A DNA stretch of 64,000 nt from Sipunculus nudus. Lineage: Eukaryota; Annelida; Sipuncula; Golfingiida; Sipunculidae. The notes beneath the pieces are model-generated. The model searched no databases. It saw only the letters and a program-made list of their open reading frames with translations, and was not told where the DNA came from. Position 1 is the stretch's first letter, and the number at the start of each line of letters is the position of its first letter. Positions 28,901-40,900 of the stretch are shown here, in pieces. The position numbers and the translations under genes are program-made. Location: the NCBI GenBank assembly GCA_026874595.1, contig CM049308.1, positions 80,834,124 through 80,898,123 on the forward strand. The letters run 5' to 3'.

Positions 28901-31900
28901 GTACAGCTCAGAATAATGGAAAATTTGATACAAAAGCTGAAGTATCTGAACAGCTAATGCAGAGATCACCATAATTGTTTGCATGGATATTGATCATGGA
29001 GTGTTTCATCAGTTTCTGCAGACTGGTGGCACAACCTGTATTTGTTCGGGTTTTTTTAACGAATTTTTTCTCTATTTTGGAGACCTTTAAAGATATGAAC
29101 ATCTGTTAACAGGGCACAAATCATAAAAACTGGACCTAGAATCTTCATTCTTGACACACAGGGAGACCCATGATAAGTCTCCATGGAAACCTGAAATTAG
29201 ATCTCTGTTACCCATATCCCTTGAGCTATGGCACTCCAAATAACAGCTCAGAATAATGGAAAATTTGATACAAAAGCTGAAGTATCTGAACAGTTAATGC
29301 AGAGATCACCATAATTGTTTGCATGGATATTGATCATGGAGTGTTTCATCAGTTTCTGCAGACTGGTGGCACAACCTGTATTTGTTCGTTTTTTTTTACG
29401 AATTTTTTCTCTATTTTGGAGACCTTTAAAGATATGAACATCTGTTAACAGGGCACAAATCATAAAATCTGGACCTAGAATCTTCATTCTTGACACACAG
29501 GGAGACCCATGAAAAGTCTCAACGGAAACCTGAAATTCGGTCTCTGTTACCCATTTTCTTTAAGCTATATGGCTCCAAAATACCCCCAGAATAATGGAAC
29601 ATTTGATACAAAAATTGCAGTATCTCAATAACTACAACACTGATGGTCATGATTTCCGGCATACATATTGATCATGAGCTGTTCCATCAGTTTCTGCAGA
29701 CTGGGTGGGCCACCTCTATTTTTTTCAAATTTTTACAAATTTTTTTTTCTCTTTTTTTTTGAGACCTTTAAAGATGTGGTTATCTGTCAACAGGGTACAA
29801 ATTGCAACAACTGGACCTAGAATATTCCATGAAAAGTGCCTGTGGAAACCTGAAATTAGATCTCTGTTACCCATATCCTTTGAGCTATGGCACTCCAAAG
29901 TACAGCTCAGAATAATGGAAAATTTGATACAAAAGCTGAAGTATCTGAACAGCTAATGCAGAGATCACCATAATTGTTTGCATGGATATTGATCATGGAG
30001 TGTTTCATCAGTTTCTGCAGACTGGTGGCACAACCTGTATTTGTTCGGGTTTTTTAACAAATTTTTTCTCTATTTTGGAGACCTTTAAAGATATGAACAT
30101 CTGTTAACAGGGCACAAATCATAAAAACTGGACCTAGAATCTTCATTCTTGACACACAGGGAGACCCATGATAAGTCTCCATGGAAACCTGAAATTAGAT
30201 CTCTGTTACCCATATCCTTTGAGCTATGGCACTCCAAATAACAGCTCAGAATAATGGAAAATTTGATACAAAAGCTGAAGTATCTGAACAGTTAATGCAG
30301 AGATCACCATAATTGTTTGCATGGATATTGATCATGGAGTGTTTCATCAGTTTCTGCAGACTGGTGGCACAACCTGTATTTGTTCGTTTTTTTTTACGAA
30401 TTTTTTCTCTATTTTGGAGACCTTTAAAGATATGAACATCTGTTAACAGGGCACAAATCATAAAATCTGGACCTAGAATCTTCATTCTTGACACACAGGG
30501 AGACCCATGAAAAGTCTCAACGGAAACCTGAAATTCGGTCTCTGTTACCCATTTTCTTTAAGCTATATGGCTCCAAAATACCCCCAGAATAATGGAACAT
30601 TTGATACAAAAATTGCAGTATCTCAATAACTACAACACTGATGGTCATGATTTCCGGCATACATATTGATCATGAGCTGTTCCATCAGTTTCTGCAGACT
30701 GGGTGGGCCACCTCTATTTTTTTCAAATTTTTACAAATTTTTTTTTCTCTTTTTTTTTGAGACCTTTAAAGATGTGGTTATCTGTCAACAGGGTACAAAT
30801 TGCAACAACTGGACCTAGAATATTCCATGAAAAGTGCCTGTGGAAACTTGAAATTAGGTCTCTGTTACCCATATCCTTCAAGCTACAGGACTCTGAAGTA
30901 TCCCTCAGAATAATGGACAATTTGATACAAAAGCTGAAGTATCTGAACAACTAATGCAGAGATCATCATGATTCTTTGCATGGATATTGACCATTTAGGG
31001 TTTTTATTAGTTTCTGTAGACTAGTGGAGCCACCTGTATTTTTAAATATACAAAAGCTCAAGTATCTGAATAACTATTGCATTGATCACCATGATTATTT
31101 GCACGAATATTGATCATGGGATGTTCCATCAATTCCTATAGACTATTGATGCCACCTATATTTTTTCCAATTTTTACGAAATTTTTTCCTTTTTTTAAGA
31201 TCTGCAATGAACCTGTCATCTGTTAACAGGGCACAAATCGTAATCACTGGACCTGGAATCTTCTCACTTGACATCCAGGGGGTCCATGAAAAATCTCCTT
31301 GAAAACCTGAAATTAGATCTCTGTTACCTATATCCTTGGAGCTATGGTGCTCCAAAGTACCCCCCAGAATAATGGAAAATTTGATACAAAAGCTCAAGTA
31401 TCTGAATAACCACTGCATCAATCACCATGATTCCTTGCAAGAAAATTGATCATGGGATGTTCCATTACTTCCTGCTGACTGGTGGCGCCACCTGTATTTT
31501 TTCCAATTTTTTAAAAAAAATTTTCTCTTTTTTTCAGTTCTGCAATGAACCTGTCATCTGGTAACAGGGCACAAATCTAACCACTGGATCTGGAATCTTC
31601 AAACTAAATATCTAGAGAGGTCCATGAAAATCTTGAAAACCTGAAATTAGGTCTATGTTACCCATGTCTTTGGACATGTATCTGAATAACCACTGCATTG
31701 ATCACCATGATTCTTTGCATGAATATTGATCATGGGATGTTCCATCACTTCCTGCCAACTGGTGGCGCCACCTGTATTTTTCAAATTTTTACAAATTTTT
31801 ATGCCCCCGCCACAAAGTGGCCGGGGCATATAGTTTTACCCATGTCCGTCCTTCCGTCCTTCCGAAATCAAACAGTTGTACAGACTTTTTTTTGCAATGC

Positions 31901-34900
31901 CTGCAGATATTGGCTTGATTTTTGGTGTGTGGGCAGATATAGACCAGTTACAGATCGAGTTCGCGTTTCTTCCCAGTTGACCTAGTTTTGACCGTTTTAC
32001 GGCTCCTAAACATAGAAAATTTCATGAAAAATAGAAAACTTATGACAAATACACATGTATGGACTTTTTTTCGCAATGCCTGCAGATATTGGCCTGATTT
32101 TAGGTGTGTAGGCAGATAATGACCAGTTACAGATCCAGTTTGCCTTTTGTCCCAGTTGACCTTATTTTAACTTTTTTACGGCTCCTAAATTTAGAAAATT
32201 TCATGAAAAATAGAAATATTCATGACAGATCCACATGTACAGACTTTTTTTCGCAATGCCTGCAGAGATTGGCCTGATTTTTTATGTTTGGGCAGATACA
32301 GACCAGTTACAGATCGCGTTCGCGTTCTGTCCCTGTTGACGTACTTTTGACAGTTTTACGGCTCCTAACATAGAAAATTTCATGAAAAATATGAAATTTC
32401 ATGACAAAAACACATGTACTGACTTTTTTTCGCAATGCCTGCAGATATTGGCCTGATTTTTGGTGTGTTGGCAGATATTGACCAGTTACAGATCGAGTTC
32501 GCGTTTCTTCCCAGTTGACCTAGTTTTGACCGTTTTACGGCTCCTAAACATAGAAAATTTCATGAAAAATAGAAATCTTATGACAAATACACATGTATAG
32601 ACTTTTTTTCGCAATGCCTGCAGATATTGGCCTGATTTTAGGTGTGTAGGCAGATAATGACCAGTTACAGATCCAGTTTGCCTTTTGTCCCAGTTGACCT
32701 TATTTTAACTTTTTTACGGCTCCTAAATTTAGAGAATTTCATGAAAAATAGAAATATTCATGACAGATCCACATGTACAGACTTTTTTTCGCAATGCCTG
32801 CAGATATTGGCCTGATTTTTGATGTTTGGGCAGATACAGACCAGTTACAGATCGAGTTCGCGTTCTGTCCCTGTTGACCTACTTTTGACAGTTTTACGGC
32901 TCCTAACATAGAAAATTTCATGAAAAATATGAAATTTCATGACAAAAACACATGTACTGACTTTTTTTCGCAATGCCTGCAGATATTGGCCTGATTTTTG
33001 GTGTGTTGGCAGATATTGACCAGTTACAGATCGAGTTCGCGTTTCGTCCCAGTTGACCTATTTTTGATTGTTTTACAGCTCCTGAAGATAGCAAATTTCA
33101 TGTAAAATATAAATTTTCATGACAAATACACTTGTACAGACTTTTTTTCGCAATACCTGCAGATATTGGCCTGATTTTTGGTATGTGGGCAGATAATGAA
33201 CAGTTACAGATCGAGTTCATGTTTTGTCCCAGTTGACCTACTTTTGACCATTTGTCGGTGCTCTAACATAGAAAATTTCATAAAAATGTGCACATGTATG
33301 GACTTTTTTCGCAGTGCCTGCAGATACAGGCATGATTTTTGGTGTGTAGGCAGATTATGACCAGTTACAGATAGAATTCTTGTTTTGTCCCAGTTGACCT
33401 ACTTTTGACCATTTCACTGCTCCTGAACATAGAAAGTTTCATGAAAAATAGAAATTTTCATAACAAATGCACATGTACTGACTTTTTTTCCTCAATGCAG
33501 ATACCACCCTGATTTTTTATGTGTGGGCAGATAATGACAGTTACAAATGGAGTTCGTGTTTTGTCCCAGTTGACCTACTTTAGGTTGTTTTACGGCTCCT
33601 AAACATAGAAAATTTCATAAAAGACAGAAATTTTTATGGAAAATGCACTATTATGGACTTTTTTTTCACAATGCCTGCATATACTGGCATGATTTTTGGT
33701 GTGTTGCTTGATAATGACCCGTTACAGATCGAGTTTCCATTTTGCCCCCGTATTGACCTACTTTTGACCATACGACACCTCCTGAACTTAAAAAATTTTT
33801 CAAAATTTTACAGATGTTTCTTAATTGCCCCAGGCGGGGGTATTGGTGTCGTTCCGACACATCTAGTTTTCTCTTTTTTTTCAGACCTCAATGAAACTGT
33901 CATCTTTTAACAGGGCACAAATTGTAACCACTGGACCTGGAATCTTCAATCTTAATATCCAGAGAGGTCCATAAAAAATCTCCTTGAAAACCTGAAATTA
34001 GGTCTGTGGCGCCACCTTATTTTTTCCAATTTTTACAATTTTTTTTTCTTTATTTTTGAGACCTACAAAGAAGCTGTCATCTGTTAAAGGGCACAAATCG
34101 TAACCGCATAACCTAGATTCTTCTAATTTGACATCAAGTGAGGTCCATGAAAAGTCTGTGTGAAAACATGTAATTAGGTCTCTGTTACCCATATCCTTTG
34201 TAGTAAGTACCCCTCAGAATAATTAAAAAATTGATACAAAAGCTCCAGTATCTGAATAACCAATGCATTGATCTCCATGATTTTTTTTGCAGGAATATTG
34301 ATCATGGAGTGTTCCATCAGTTCCTGCAAACTGGTGGTGCCACCTGTATTTTTTTTTCAATTTTTTAGGCATTTTTTCTCTATTTATGAGACCTTCGAAT
34401 GAAGTGGTCATCTGTTAACATGGCACAAACTGTAACTGCTGAACCTAGAATCTTCTTACTTCACATCCAGGGAGACTAATAAAAAATCTCCTTGGAAACC
34501 TGAAATAAGGTTTCTGTTCCCCATATTCTCTGAGCTATAGGGCTCATAAATAACCCCTAGAATATTTAAAAATTTGATACAAACAAAAGCTCCAGTATCT
34601 GAATAACTAGTGCCTTGATAGCCATGATTCTTTGGATATATATTGATCATGGAGTGTTTCATTAGTTCCTGCAGACTAGTGGCACTCCCTTTATTTTTTC
34701 AAATTTTTATGCAATTTTTTTCTATTTATGAGACCTTCAAATGAAGTTGTCATCTGTCCAAAAGCCCACTGAAACCCATTTCTAAAGACTCTTCACAAAA
34801 TTCATGATCTGTTTGCACTCTGGCAGTCATTTTGCTCATTGTTAAATAATCAGGAAAGAAATTTGATCTTTTAACACAAAACTTGTTAAAGCTAAGCACT

Positions 34901-37900
34901 TTTTTCCAGTAATATAACTTTTATTAATCAAAATTAAATTGTATACCCAAAATTAGATCAAAATCTTTTAAAATTTTTAAAATATTAGCAAAAATAAAAA
35001 ACTGGCACCTTAAATTTTGCCCAACTTTGACCATGGCACTTTTTTTCCTGTTACTGCTGCGGATTATATTATCAAGGAATGTTTTTGCTAGCATTTCAAC
35101 TGTTAACACCAAAAATTTGAAACCAGTTGATCAAAAACTGTAGATTTTATTCAAGTTTTCAAGCACCATGTCAATTATTGTTTACATCAAGCTAGTGTTA
35201 TGCAGTTTGCTAGAGCTCAGCTCCCCAGCTTCAGCTCTTAAGTTCCTTAAATTTGACATACTGTTAGATGTCTCCAAAATCCCCTACCATGCCAAGAATT
35301 TGGTCACTAGGACTTAATTCCTTTGAGATATTAATCAAAAACTTCATTTTTCCATTAAAAACCTATTGTAACACTTTAAGACTGCCTAATATCAAAACCA
35401 CTGATCTGACTTTGATCATATATAATATACATATTTTTCTATACAATCATTATGCACATGCCAGAAATGATATCAGTATTGCGTAATTGTTTTAAGTTAT
35501 GGGCCCAAACATAATGCACTTTTAAAAAAAATCAAGAAATATAAGAAGAGGATTGCTGAAGCTAGAGATTTTTTGTGAGGGATGTAACATTATTTAATCA
35601 AGATTCAAATGAATACCCGGAATTAGTTCTGAATTTTTCAAAATTTATAAGTTATTAGTATAAATATAAAATTAGTAATTTTGCCCAAACTTGACCATGG
35701 CACGTTTGTTTCCTGAGAGCACTGCTGATATAATTTTTCATATCATGCACACATAAGGATTTCATCTTTGTAGTTTAGAAAGTTGAAAGAAATTGGCCAA
35801 AAATTGTAGCTTTTATTAATGTTTTTATGTGACCATTTCAGACCCAGGCTCTTTCAAGCCCCTCTTCAGTCACCTGTATGTTGACCTTGTTGACCTTTCA
35901 GCAAATTTTGCACGCTTGAGGCGAGGCATACACTGGGGCCGCCAGGCAGCTAAAGCCCAGCCACATTTGATCCAAGTGTCCAACCAAATTCATCTAGTAG
36001 TTGTTTTGAAAAACAACATAACAATAAACAATAAATTAATAAATTTTATTGGTTTTTAATAACAAATTAAAGAAAAATTAATAGAAAAGGAATTTGTTAG
36101 TTGACGAGTAACAGGAAATTAACTTGCATTTACTGATGATGTAAGAATCTTGTATGGATGGATAGAATGTCAATGTCAATGTTATTCCAAATAACACCAT
36201 GCAGTCACCAATGGCATTTTTCATTTCAATTTACAATGATAAAAAAATAAATCATATTATTCATTACTAATCATTAGGGATCATTTGAAGGAAATTAATG
36301 ATAGACAAAGATGCAGTTGATAATATTAATTTAGATTCCTACTGTGTCTAGTGTGTAGATTGATGTGAAAGTAGTCCAAAGTGAATATATTACATATATT
36401 TTTTTTTAATATAAATAAAAGCCATAAATCCAGGTACTTATGATCATTATTTAAATTTGTGAATTTAGTTTATTCTGGATTCTCAACATCATTGTTTGGC
36501 TAAAACTGAATAAATACTAGACATGGTACAAATGCTTTGCAAATGTATTTGAATACAAATATGAATTTGTACTGCATGAAAAAAAAATTTATTGCATAAG
36601 AATGGGAATTCAGGTAAAAATGAAAGTATTTGAATACCAGTGCAGATACTTTCAAAATGTATTCATGAATGCATTCATGAATATATTCTATAATATTATT
36701 TTAATAATCATTTCAGTTATATTTTATTTTAAAAAATTATATGATTTTCTTATTATTTTTTTAAATAAAAATTTTATTGGCACAATATTTGTTATTAAAT
36801 TTTAATAAATGGTTAAACTCTTTTATTATATGTACTGCTTATAAGTTATATGGCCAAGCCAAAATCTGTGTGACAATAGCACTCCATTTGTTAAATAAAA
36901 TAAATGAAATCAATCCTCTTCCCTGTCTCCAAAGATACTATAAAAATCATACATAAGCTAAACACCAACAACTCAAAATAAAGCTTATATTTATTACCAT
37001 ACAACCAGCATGTGCCTCATTCCAAAAATCATATTTTTTATCATATATAACAGCTGAGCGCCCTGACCCATGGGTCCCTTGTTTATGAATTTTTAAATCC
37101 TTACCAATTCATACTCAATGCAAGAATAAAAAAAAATTCTCTCTAAAATGCATCTTTCCTTAACATGGCAGGCATATCTGAAAGGTCTATTTACCTGAAC
37201 AGGTTAAGGTCATAGGTTGATGGATTGTGGGATTTATTTATGATTGTTCATACAAACATTTATATGCAATGCAGTATCTTAAAAAGTGTTTCTAAAATCC
37301 ATTTCTAATTAACAAGGCAGGTATATTTTCTTGTTTTCCTCGCTTTATTAGTTTAAGGGGCATTCTTAGTTTATTTTGTGATTTTTTTTCTGCATGTATC
37401 TTTGTCATGTTTCAGATTCAGTTACAAGGCAAAGTACACATTTCTCACATAAGTTTCTTTCCGTTTATGCAGCAGATTAGGCTTTCTGATTAAGCCTGCA
37501 CTAAGTGGACCTTTTTTGTTTTAGGTCAATTTTGAGACTGTGAGGGTGTGTGTGTGTGTGTGTGTGAAAGTGTGTGTACACATTTCTCAAATTCTTGTTT
37601 TGTCGAATATCCAGTCCTATGGACATTTTTATGCCCCCGCCACAAAGTGGCCGGGGCATATAGTTTTACCCAGGTCCGTCATTCCGTCCTTCCGTCCTTT
37701 CGAAATCAAACAGTTGTACGGACTTTTTTTCACAATGCCTGCAGATATTGGCCTGATTATTGGTGTGTGGGTAGATATAGACCAGTTACAGATCGAGTTC
37801 GCGTTTCGTCCCGGTTGACTTAGTTTTGACCTTTTTACGGCTCCTAAACTTAGAAAATTTCATGAAAAATAGAAATTTCATGACAAATACACATGTACGG

Positions 37901-40900
37901 ATTTTTTTTCGCAATGCCTGCAGATATTGGCCTGATTTTTGGTGTGTGGGCAGATATAGACCAGTTTCAGATCGAGTTCAGGTTTCGTCTTGGTTGACCT
38001 ACTTTTGACTGTTTTACGGCTCCTACACTTAGAAAATTTCATGAAAAATAGAAATTTCATGACAAATACACTAGTACAGACTTTTTTTCGCAATGCCTGC
38101 AGATATTCGTCTGATTTTTTGTGTGTATGCAGATAATGACCAGTTACAGATAGAGTTAGCGTTTTGTCCCAGTTGACCTACTTTTGACCGTTTAACAGCT
38201 CCTAATATTAGAAAATTTCATTAAAAATAGAAATATTCATGACAGACAGATCCACATGTACAGACTTTTTTCCCAATGCCTGCAGATATTGGCCTGATTT
38301 TTGGTGTGTGGGCAGATATAGACCAGTTTCAGATCGAGTTCAGGTTTCGTCTTGGTTGACCAACTTTTGACTGTTTTACGGCTCCTACACTTAGAAAATT
38401 TCATGAAAAATAGAAATTTCATGACAAATACACTAGTACAGACTTTTTTTCGCAATGCCTGCAGATATTCGTCTGATTTTTTGTGTGTATGCAGATAATG
38501 ACCAGTTACAGATAGAGTTAGCGTTTTGTCCCAGTTGACCTACTTTTGACCGTTTAACAGCTCCTAATATTAGAAAATTTCATTAAAAATAGAAATATTC
38601 ATGACAGATCCACATGTACGGACTTTTTTCCCAATGCCTGCAGATATTGGCCTGATTTTTGGTGTGTGGGCAGATATAGACCAGTTTCAGATCGAGTTCA
38701 GGTTTCGTCTTGGTTGACCTACTTTTGACTGTTTTACGGCTCCTACACTTAGAAAATTTCATGAAAAATAGAAATTTCATGACAAATACACTAGTACAGA
38801 CTTTTTTTCGCAATGCCTGCAGATATTCGTCTGATTTTTTGTGTGTATGCAGATAATGACCAGTTACAGATAGAGTTAGCGTTTTGTCCCAGTTGACCTA
38901 CTTTTGACCGTTTAACGGCTCCTAATATTAGAAAATTTCATGAAAAATAGAAATATTCATGACAGATACACATGTACGGACTTTTTTCGCAGTGCCTGCA
39001 GATATTGGCCTGATTTTTGGTGTGTGGGCAGATATAAACCAGTTACAGATCGAGTTTGCGTTTTGTCCCGGTTGATCTATTTTTGACCGTTTTACGGCTC
39101 CTGGACATAGAAAATTTCATGAAAAATATGAAAATTCATGACAAATACACATGTACGGACTTTTTTTCGCAATGCCTGCAGATATTGGCCTGAATTTTGG
39201 TGTGTCCAGTTGACCTCAATTGATTGTTTTACGGCTCCTAAACATAGAAAATTTCATGAAAGACAGAAATTTTTATGGAAAATGCACATGTATGGACTTT
39301 TTTTCACAATGCCTGCATATACTGGCATGATATTTGGTGTGTTGCTTGAAAATGAACTGTTACAGATTGAGTTTCAATTTTGCCCTTGTTGACCTATTTT
39401 TGACCATACGACACCTCCTGAACTTAAAAAAATTTGTCAAAATTTTACAAATGTTTCTAAATTGCCCCAGGCGTTCCGACACATCTAGTCTAGTTTTTTT
39501 TAAATAAACCCCACTAACAGAATATAAATAAAAAAAAATGCATTCTGAGTATAGATTGTGTTTAAATAAAGCACCTAAAATTGATGATTTGATGTAACAT
39601 TGCATAGTCCAACTCTTAACCATCATACCTATTTAGTATCACAGGTAGTGCTGAGCAAAAGTTGTGACAAATGCATATGGCAAATTTTAAGGTGTGGAAA
39701 ATTCAGATGCTGGTTGGTACACTGATATTCCTCCTTGCACACATTGGCTTATACCATATTGAGACTTTTTCATAATGAAGGCAGATGGCTAAAGAAAACG
39801 GTCCAAGAATTCTGTGTACAATCCCCATATTGTTTAATCCATATGGTCTTTATGACATAAAGAACACTCATTCAAAATTTTTGTTGTGTATGGGCAACTA
39901 ACTTTTACAAAAGTTAGACTTGTATGATGGATTTTAACCCTGTGAGTACAGATACCACTATCCATATATAAATCAGAATAATCCTACTGTAATTTATGGA
40001 TTTGGGTGTGGTTCAAAACCGGTTATTCTGTTCTAAACTTTGCTGATACACATCCCCGTGCGTTCTAACTTTCACCCATATACACTGGAGTATGTTTGTG
40101 TCACATCCCCACTCCCTTATTGAACCCTGCCAGGTTTATTTTCCCAGTTTCTCATAACTGCAAATGGGGGCTGACATTTTGCATATACACTAAAACCATG
40201 GATATCACAGGTCACATCGAAATTATTGATATGCCACTAGTTATTATAATAAAACCTGAAGAATATATTGTATAAATCATTTTGATATTATGTGAACAGC
40301 AGTTTGTTCATGTCAAACAGATACCTTATCCTGATTGCTACTTCAGGTCGTTCACCGTACTTCATGGGGCCAGAAGACCTCACTATCATCCAGCATGACA
40401 TGACCAAAATAAAGCAGATTCTGGAGAAAGTTGTCAATGACACATCCGGGATTGAAGATGAACCAGTTGATGTTGGTCCTGGAGTTGGAATGGCTAGCAT
40501 GGTATGATATAAGCATTATTATATAAAGGGGCCTGTTATGATATCTGGTGTCTTTTAACTAGAAATAAACCCATGAACCTTTCATAGAAATAAACCAGAA
40601 ATTAATGATCCCACCTCACATAGACTGTTTGTTTATATCATGTTTAAAATGTGGGGTACTAGCCATAATAATCCAAACACATTCAAAGAGGACATCTGGC
40701 AGCAAGTCGGACGAACTAGAGTTTTGCAAAAAGTGATTTTTTTTTCAACATCGCTTTGTTTACTTACAGCTTGTAGATAAACAAGCTCAGACAAGCTATT
40801 TTATGTTTGTATAAATAATTACCTGTATAAATAGTATAGTAATTACCTATCATGCATTGTTAGTTTGTCTATCAGTCATACAAGAATATTTTACAACCGC

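Larger units (their letters stand above)
26537..34790 (+). repeat. Type-2 B monomer array, about 330-bp units
   Basis: Unit landmarks (TCTGTTAACARGGCACAAAT) lie at 26967, 27299, 27630, 28420, 28762, 29102, 29440, 29783, 30100, 30438 and 30781, then more diverged. Each unit carries GGACCTAGAATCTT, ctCTGTTACCCATAT, TGATCATG and, near its end, a GGTGGCGCCACC-like palindrome. The array is interrupted by about 458 bp of unrelated sequence (27693-28147) and by element A2. Confidence 0.85.
26264..37081 (+). mobile_element. Helentron-like element B2, chimeric and nested, 10.8 kb
   Basis: 5' word AGCTCAGTTGA (26264-26274); inverted CAGCTGAGCG (37051-37060); palindrome GACCCATGGGTC (37065-37076); end CTTG (37078-37081) before TTT. 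The first 270 bp and the last 2.3 kb (about 34800-37081) match type-1 B sequence (as in B1). The middle (26537-34790) is a type-2 monomer array marked by GGCACAAATC and GGACCTAGAATCTT, units 317-343 bp. A2 is nested at 31801-33866. Interpreted as a type-1 element that acquired a type-2 array by nesting or template switching. Confidence 0.75.
25918..40346 (+). other. Intron 18 (14.4 kb)
   Basis: Almost entirely repeat: B2 with nested A2, then A3, then a dispersed repeat at 40003-40215. Exons 18 and 19 on its two sides are in matching phase 1, so no missing exon is required. Flanking pieces 25918-26263 and 39494-40002 show nothing specific. Confidence 0.8.

Noticed and set aside
29248-30954. 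Repeated minus-strand and plus-strand open frames (CATSLQKLMKHSM; GHLYFFQIFTNFFF) as a duplicated gene family
   Set aside because: They are frames through the B2 monomers and are duplicated only because of the 998-bp tandem duplication.
35838-36059. Open frame with acceptor-like tttcag and phase 1, reading DPGSFKPLFSHLYVDLVDLS, as an extra LLTP exon
   Set aside because: It lies inside the type-1 end of element B2, has no credible donor, and exons 18 and 19 already join in phase without it.
37540-39392. Overlapping open frames with CRYWPDFWCVGRYRPV-type peptides on the + strand and MRKKVCTSVF on the minus strand as genes
   Set aside because: They recur at the 180-bp and 359-bp monomer period of A3 and also in A1 and A2; repeat shadows.
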